From Ectocarpus siliculosus (lineage: Eukaryota; Sar; Phaeophyceae; Ectocarpales; Ectocarpaceae): a DNA stretch of 11,767 nucleotides. The number at the start of each line of letters is the position of its first letter. Position 1 is the stretch's first letter. The notes under the pieces are model-generated. The model saw nothing but the letters and a program-made list of their open reading frames with translations, did not search any database and was not told where the DNA came from. Shown in pieces: positions 8,216-11,767 of the stretch. The stretch lies in NCBI GenBank assembly GCA_000310025.1, contig FN649039.1, positions 1 through 11,767 on the forward strand, read 5' to 3'. The position numbers and the translations under genes were made by a program.

Positions 8216-8307
8216 CTCTGCTTCTCTGGGGGTTTCTCCAACCCTCTGCTTATTTGGGGTTTCTCAACCTCTCTACTTCTACGGGGTTCACTACCCCTCT
8301 GTTTCTC
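8216..8307 (+). repeat. Four ~27-bp pyrimidine-rich tandem repeats
   Basis: Units start at 8216, 8244, 8271 and 8297 (28, 27 and 26 bp apart). The pattern is CTCTGCTTCTCTGGGG, then TTTCTCCAACC; the last unit is partial. They lie within the LTR-like element. On the minus strand they read as an open Lys/Glu/Arg-rich repeat, which I take as an artefact of base composition. Confidence 0.75.
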
Positions 8308-8515
8308 TACATTCTTTCTGGTCTCCACTGATCAAGTAATTACATTTCCACCACACCATCTTCTTCTCCTTCGGACCTTCCTGCGTACTCAGAGCCAAGC
8401 CTCTCGTACGAAAGGGTCCAGCGGCACAACAAGTGAGTTGGCACCCCGCGCTGCAGCCGTACAGGACACGTACAGGCTTACACGCAGCACTTGAGTTTTT
8501 GCCTTTGACCTGTGA

Positions 8516-8525
8516 CTATAAGATG
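8516..8525 (+). promoter_or_regulatory. Possible TATA box in the LTR-like element
   Basis: CTATAAGATG, about 200 bases before the element's right end, resembles a TATA element. LTRs normally carry their own promoter, so the position is plausible, but a single short match has little weight. Confidence 0.2.
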
Positions 8526-8719
8526 GCACAATCGGGTGCTCTGCTTATGTACATCAGTGGTCATTGCTGCATACGCACGTTCTACTTGCGCGACACACTG
8601 CGGAGAGAGCACGCACCAACTCAAGAGTAAATTAGGACTACCCTTTTTGACGACAAACAACAACACCTTTTCGAGAGCCGATACGGGTCGTCAACACCCA
8701 CAAGCCTACATCCCCAAGA

Positions 8720-8724
8720 ACATC
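8720..8724. repeat. Right 5-bp target-site duplication ACATC
   Basis: Repeats 7681-7685 directly after the end of the LTR-like element, followed by GATAGTCG as in the uninterrupted copy. The preceding A is also shared, so the duplication could be read as 6 bp (AACATC). Confidence 0.75.
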
Positions 8725-8790
8725 GATAGTCGTTATCTCGAGCAATCTGTCCTCAAGGTCGTAAAGGATATCCACTTGCACGAGAACATG

Positions 8791-8845
8791 TTCGAAGGCT
8801 TCTTCTAATACTGCCCGCAATGTCTATGGGAAGGAAGCCTTCGAA
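8791..8845. other. Perfect 12-bp inverted repeat, copy 2
   Basis: Second copy of the TTCGAAGGCTTC / GAAGCCTTCGAA pair, at 8791-8802 and 8834-8845. It was carried along by the segmental duplication. Confidence 0.7.
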
Positions 8846-9049
8846 GTCTGTTGTTGCCAACGATGTCTATCGTGACATTCGACAGGCATTTCAATTTGCA
8901 ATAGATTGCACAAGTCATCTGTCAATAGGCTCGGTCTTTGGCAATAGTGCGAGAAATCCAGCGACCGATCACCCTTACCGACGGCAATATACTCGTCTAT
9001 GTAGCAGCAGAAATAGAAGCCTACCTGGTACACCGTCTATTTCGTGGTG

Positions 9050-9830
9050 TGGTAGGTAGCATAAACTCACCAACCACGGCCGTCACACACGATCGGTACC
9101 AGCATAAAAAACAAATCTGCGTGAATCGCCCCATGCGACAACCCTGGCAGGTGGGACTGTTCAAAACGAAGCTCACCAGCCACGGCCGCCAAACACGATT
9201 GATGTGTTTGGTCCCGGCATAACCTAATCTGCGTGAATCGCTCCATGCGACAACCGGGATTAAGTAGCGGTCAAACGTAAAGCTCACCACTACGGCCGCC
9301 AAACACGATTGATGTGTTACGTTCCGGCGAAACTGATCTGCGCGAATCGCCCCACGCGACAACCCTGGTAGATAGCCATGTTCAGAAACGACAAGCTCAC
9401 CAACCACGGCCGCCAAACACGATTTGTGTGCTTGGTTCTGGCATAAACAGACTGCGTGAATCGCCCAAGGCGACAACTCGAGGAGGTATGTAGCGCTGTT
9501 GCAAAAACAAGTCCATCAACTCCGGCCGCCACTCTCTACTCATGCGTGTGGTTCCGGCTGTTACGCTCTCTATGTCTGTGCGTGAATCGCCCCCGGCGAC
9601 AACTCTCGTAGTTAGCGCTTGATGAAATCAAAACAAGTACACCAACCACGGCCGCCACACACTGTTCATGTGTATGGTTCTGGCAGTACTCTCTGTACCT
9701 GTGCGTGAATCGCCCCACAGGCAACAACTCTCGTAGGTAGCACTTGTTGAAAACAAATATATCCACCGACTCCGACCGCCACCCCTACTCATGCGTGGGT
9801 TTCGGCAGTTACATTCTCTGGAAAGACTCC
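9050..9830 (+). repeat. Satellite array, units 19-25
   Basis: Cores near 9088, 9194, 9304, 9418, 9534, 9658 and 9784; spacing grows from 106 to 126 bp along the array. Unit 20 has the perfect hairpin (9189-9196 with 9204-9211). Unit 23 has CCACTCTC (9529-9536) with GCGTGTGG (9544-9551), in which the fourth A-T pair became C-G. The last three units form a subfamily with ACTCTCGTAG and a CATGCGTG-type right arm. Their small upstream stem is longer: TCGCC with GGCGA at 9461-9473 and 9587-9599. Confidence 0.85.
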
Positions 9831-10057
9831 ACTTCCTGTCAGCTCCATAGGCTGGCACACCGCTAGAAGCCTTCTATGTGACCACCTCGCTAGTTGTCTC
9901 TGCAATACTCTCTCTCTGGCACGCTAAGACTCTGTGGACACAAGGCTTGAACAGAATGGTAACCTATGCGACTCCTCCTCTCGACCGAGGGGGGCCCGCA
10001 GTACGCAATGCGTTCCGGGTACCCCAATATAAACAGTATGGGAATTCGAGTTGTTTC
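9831..10057. other. Gene-less stretch after the satellite array
   Basis: Satellite similarity stops near 9820. I see no gene, repeat or RNA here. A C-rich/G-rich stretch near 9973-10000 could pair weakly with itself. Confidence 0.4.
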
Positions 10058-10063
10058 AATAAA
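10058..10063 (+). promoter_or_regulatory. AATAAA, possible polyadenylation signal
   Basis: Hexamer in GTTTCAATAAACC, five bases before the hairpin at 10068. No gene upstream is recognised, so this is a motif match only. Confidence 0.2.
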
Positions 10064-10067
10064 CCTC

Positions 10068-10109
10068 GGTTTGTTTTGTCTACGCCTTTGTCTACGCCTT
10101 AAACAAACC
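10068..10109. other. 9-bp inverted repeat enclosing a doubled 12-mer
   Basis: GGTTTGTTT (10068-10076) and AAACAAACC (10101-10109) are exact reverse complements. The 24 bases between them are exactly two copies of TGTCTACGCCTT (10077-10088 and 10089-10100). It is the first of four folds in 190 bases. Confidence 0.75.
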
Positions 10110-10111
10110 TG

Positions 10112-10125
10112 CCCTAGTAAATATA
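10112..10125 (+). repeat. 14-mer CCCTAGTAAATATA, copy 2
   Basis: Exact match to 3132-3145. Here it begins two bases after the 9-bp inverted repeat and runs into an AT-dinucleotide stretch. Confidence 0.6.
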
Positions 10126-10136
10126 TATACAAGGGT

Positions 10137-10171
10137 CCCCTGCGGGAGGTAGGTGATTTGCCTCCCGGGGG
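10137..10171. other. Strong GC-rich hairpin
   Basis: CCCC (10137-10140) and CGGGAGG (10143-10149) pair with CCTCCCG (10161-10167) and GGGG (10168-10171). There is a 2-nt bulge and an 11-nt loop: eleven pairs, nearly all G-C. Confidence 0.7.
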
Positions 10172-10189
10172 CGACGAAAGAGGAAATGG

Positions 10190-10220
10190 CCAACCAATGC
10201 CATCGCGGTCGCATGGTTGG
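10190..10220. other. Hairpin with one bulge
   Basis: CCAACCA (10190-10196) and TGC (10198-10200) pair with GCATGGTTGG (10211-10220). The bulged base is A10197 and the loop has 10 nt. Confidence 0.65.
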
Positions 10221-10244
10221 TCGACATAACGTCCGGTAGTGCCG

Positions 10245-10258
10245 GGTTGCGTGCAACC
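10245..10258. other. Palindrome with a 2-nt centre
   Basis: GGTTGC (10245-10250) and GCAACC (10253-10258) around GT. As RNA the loop is too tight to close fully. As DNA it is a near-perfect palindrome and could also be a dimeric protein-binding site. Confidence 0.5.
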
Positions 10259-10666
10259 TGCATACTAATAAGTTGCCCGGAATTTGCATCATATGTGCGG
10301 GGTATTTTGTTTTCTCCCGCCGTGACTTTCCCTTGAGCACCGAGTGAGTGGTTTTGGCTAGCGGTTTTCTGCAGGTCGTGCACTGCTGTAATCCGCTGCG
10401 TTTGATCACTTTCTCTTCTTGTTGTGTGATCGTGTTTCCCATGGTCTGTGGGACCTTTTCACGCATACACCAACAACAACAGATCAAAGACCTACCGCCG
10501 TACCAAACTAGTATGGTTGACTTTTTTTATTCTCGGAATTGAAATGTACAAATTTACCGCTGCTAGAGTTGTGCGAGAAGACTTCTGTGTCGCGTGGAGT
10601 GTCCCCATGGGCATCAAGAGTCTTGACCCCCGCTGTGGGTACGCATGCTCTAGTTGCCGTGTGGTG
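10259..10666. other. Gene-less stretch
   Basis: I see no recognisable gene or repeat. Short open frames are present on both strands without motifs. Confidence 0.4.
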
Positions 10667-10680
10667 GTTGTGTGCACAAC
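10667..10680. other. Palindrome GTTGTG-TG-CACAAC
   Basis: Exact inverted arms of 6 bp around TG, just before the CAG and GT microsatellite. Possible binding site; no further support. Confidence 0.4.
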
Positions 10681-10685
10681 ACGCA

Positions 10686-10709
10686 CAGCAGCAGGTGTGT
10701 GTGTGTGTG
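10686..10709. repeat. CAG-(GT)n microsatellite
   Basis: CAGCAGCAG is followed by eight GT dinucleotides (10694-10709), then G-rich sequence with GCGTGGC doubled. Confidence 0.85.
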
Positions 10710-11040
10710 GGTGCGTGGGAGCGTGGCGCGTGGCGCGGGGTAAAAGAAAAGTTCTGTTTTCAGTTTTTGTGCCGGTCGAGGAGGCGTTTATGGTTCGGAT
10801 TCCCAACCCCTGAAAAAACAGCCCAGTCCCAGCGACTTATAGGCGGCCCTAACTCGCACCACCGGTCGGTGTCTCGCGAGCCCCACACGTAACGGGTATG
10901 TACCGACGGGTCCTCTGCGTGCCATGCAGAAGAAAGTGCGAGAAAAATCGCTGATCCAGCGGAGAGAAACGACCGCGAGACCACCAAAAAGGTCCAAATG
11001 ATACATACATACAAGGGCTCCGGACGCGCGGGGCTACCGC
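10710..11040. other. Gene-less stretch
   Basis: No gene recognised. GGTTCGGATTCC at 10794-10805 recalls a tRNA T-arm, but no cloverleaf can be built around it. ATACATACATAC occurs near 11000. Confidence 0.4.
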
Positions 11041-11043
11041 CCC

Positions 11044-11329
11044 CCCCGTCCTTCGTTTTTGCGGTGGATTATGCGGAGAGTATAGACGTGGAGCTTGTGA
11101 GGGAATTGCAGGCGTTGAAACGAATACCAAGTGGGACCGGTCCATGTGGTCAGGAGTGGAGCCGTGAAGGCAGGTCGCAACCTCCCCGTCCTTCGTTTTT
11201 GCGGTGGATGATGCGAGTAAAGACGTGGAGCTTGTGAGGGAATTGCAGGCGTTGAAACGCATACCAAGTGGGACCGGTCCATGTGGTCAGAATGCGATGT
11301 ATTATTTTCCCGAAGGAGTGGAGCCGTGA
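11044..11329 (+). repeat. Tandem duplication (137-140 bp) with a possible broken coding fragment
   Basis: Copy A begins at 11044 and copy B at 11184, both with CCCCGTCCTTCGTTTTTGCG. They are nearly identical through GTGGTCAG (11153 and 11290). Copy B then has 25 bases (11291-11315) that copy A lacks, after which GAGTGGAGCCGTGAAGGCAG is shared. Both copies read the same peptide, PSFVFAVD...DVELVRELQALKRI then PSGTGPCGQ. Copy B continues NAMYYFPEGVEP to a stop at 11327-11329. Its frame is open only from 11168 and has no ATG. The small difference between copies (DYAESI against DDASK) is a 3-base indel that keeps the frame, and CGA/CGC is synonymous. The peptide matches no family I can name. It could be a relic of a gene exon, or chance. 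Confidence 0.7.
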
Positions 11330-11417
11330 AGGCAGCTCGTTAAAGACGAAAGGAAAAACATAACAAACTGAAGATTTGACCGGAACTATTCTTCGGCGCT
11401 ACGCGTGTACAAACACA

Positions 11418-11767
11418 CAATCTCGATATGCGAGATTATCGGACTCGCATGTGATACTCAGGCTCAACTCTAGCCAGGAACTCTCTATAACTCGAATGTG
11501 ATACTCTATCAGGCTCAAATACTGTTGGCAACGACGGTACAATCTCGATATGCGAGATTTTCGGACTCGAATGTGATTATCAGGCCCAACTCTAATAATG
11601 TGATTATCTAGTCTATAAGGTCAATGTGATACTCTAGAAGGCTTAATCTACGCCGGCACTAGTCATGTACAGGTAAACACATGGCAGTGTCAACTCGAAT
11701 GTGATACTCTATCAGGCTCTTAAAAAGGAAACAACGCAGTGTCAACTCGAATGTGATGATACTCTAT
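11418..11767 (+). repeat. Palindrome-bearing array continuing past the window end
   Basis: CTCGAATGTGATACTCTATC or close variants occur near 11444, 11491, 11566, 11598, 11621, 11694 and 11746, often followed by AGGCTCAACTCTA. The 19-base AATCTCGATATGCGAGATT occurs exactly at 11419-11437 and 11541-11559, 122 bp apart. It is an inverted repeat with 7-bp arms and a 5-nt loop. Spacing is irregular, so this is a scrambled or young array. It is still present at the last base. Confidence 0.8.

Larger units (their letters stand above)
7686..8719. mobile_element. 1034-bp solo-LTR-like insertion
   Basis: The insertion begins TGTTGGAATATTTGG and ends CATCCCCAAGA, flanked by ACATC on both sides. Comparison with 6690-6715 proves that it is inserted DNA. 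A TGTTGGAAT start is common in Ty1/copia-type LTRs, and 5-bp duplications are usual for their integrases. The end CCAAGA is one base from CCAACA, the inverse of TGTTGG; the expected final CA is GA here. There is no internal gag-pol, primer site or second LTR, so it is most simply a solo LTR left by recombination. Inside are repeats of GTGCAAGTA (7886, 8010 and 8030), as in LTR enhancer regions, four 27-bp pyrimidine-rich repeats, and CTATAAGATGG at 8516, a possible TATA box. A non-LTR origin is possible because the inverted ends are imperfect. Confidence 0.65.
7337..9049. mobile_element. 671-bp-type insert, copy 2, split by an LTR-like element
   Basis: Matches 6358-7028 in two pieces, 7337-7685 and 8720-9049. 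It has the same TGGTAGGT flanks at 7329-7336 and 9050-9057. Because the flanking satellite is duplicated too, this copy came from segmental duplication and not from a second transposition. Confidence 0.5.
7284..9320 (+). repeat. Tandem segmental duplication, copy 2, interrupted by an LTR-like element
   Basis: Second copy of the block at 6305-7283. The offset is 979 bp at its start and 2021 bp after the inserted LTR-like element; a 16-bp indel later raises it to 2037. Without the 1034-bp element and its 5-bp target duplication the copy is about the same length as copy 1. Near 7637 it has a 3-base difference (ACTGCAGTAG against ACAGTAG). Confidence 0.85.

Noticed and set aside
8020-8328. Minus-strand frame with a repeated Glu-Lys-Pro pattern
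   Set aside because: It only translates the 27-bp pyrimidine-rich repeats within the LTR-like element.
10790-10812. tRNA T-arm-like GGTTCGGATTCC
   Set aside because: No acceptor, anticodon or D-arm can be built around it.

Overview
The window looks like nuclear, non-coding, repeat-rich DNA from a eukaryote. The signs are CA/GT and CAG microsatellites, poly(T) and polypyrimidine tracts, AATAAA signals, several unrelated tandem-repeat families, and an insertion with the hallmarks of a solo long terminal repeat (LTR). No reading frame could be recognised as a gene. The longest open frame is 196 codons, and its composition looks like translated intergenic DNA. No tRNA, rRNA, spliced-leader or CRISPR feature was found. 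The species cannot be named from the sequence. An LTR with a copia-style start argues against lineages that lack such elements, but this is weak evidence.

Layout. 149-460: four copies of a 99-bp hairpin-bearing repeat. 470-1510: microsatellites and hairpins, no gene. 1511-2395: three diverged copies of a ~130-bp dispersed repeat. 2400-3950: polypyrimidine tracts, a G-run and perfect hairpins, no gene. 3950-4470: a GC-rich block of unknown role. 4515-9830: a large decayed satellite of about 25 units of roughly 105-147 bp (commonly 110-116), interrupted by other elements. 10058-10258: a dense cluster of hairpins after an AATAAA. 10667-10709: a palindrome and a GT microsatellite. 11044-11329: a tandem duplication that may hold a broken coding fragment. 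11418-11767: another palindrome-bearing array that runs off the end of the window.

The middle region records a readable history. A satellite array formed first. A ~671-bp segment then appeared inside one unit, flanked by the 8-bp direct repeat TGGTAGGT. Next, a ~979-bp block holding that segment and about three satellite units was tandemly duplicated. Last, a 1034-bp LTR-like element entered the second copy, leaving the 5-bp target duplication ACATC. The uninterrupted first copy serves as the empty site.

The most interesting signal is the core of the satellite unit. It is a hairpin, canonically CCAAACAC pairing with GTGTTTGG around a 7-nt loop. Several diverged units carry paired changes on both arms that keep it foldable. 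Four other unrelated repeats or clusters in the window also carry hairpins, so inverted repeats are a recurring theme. Whether this reflects structured RNA, cruciform DNA or template-switch mutation cannot be decided from the sequence alone.
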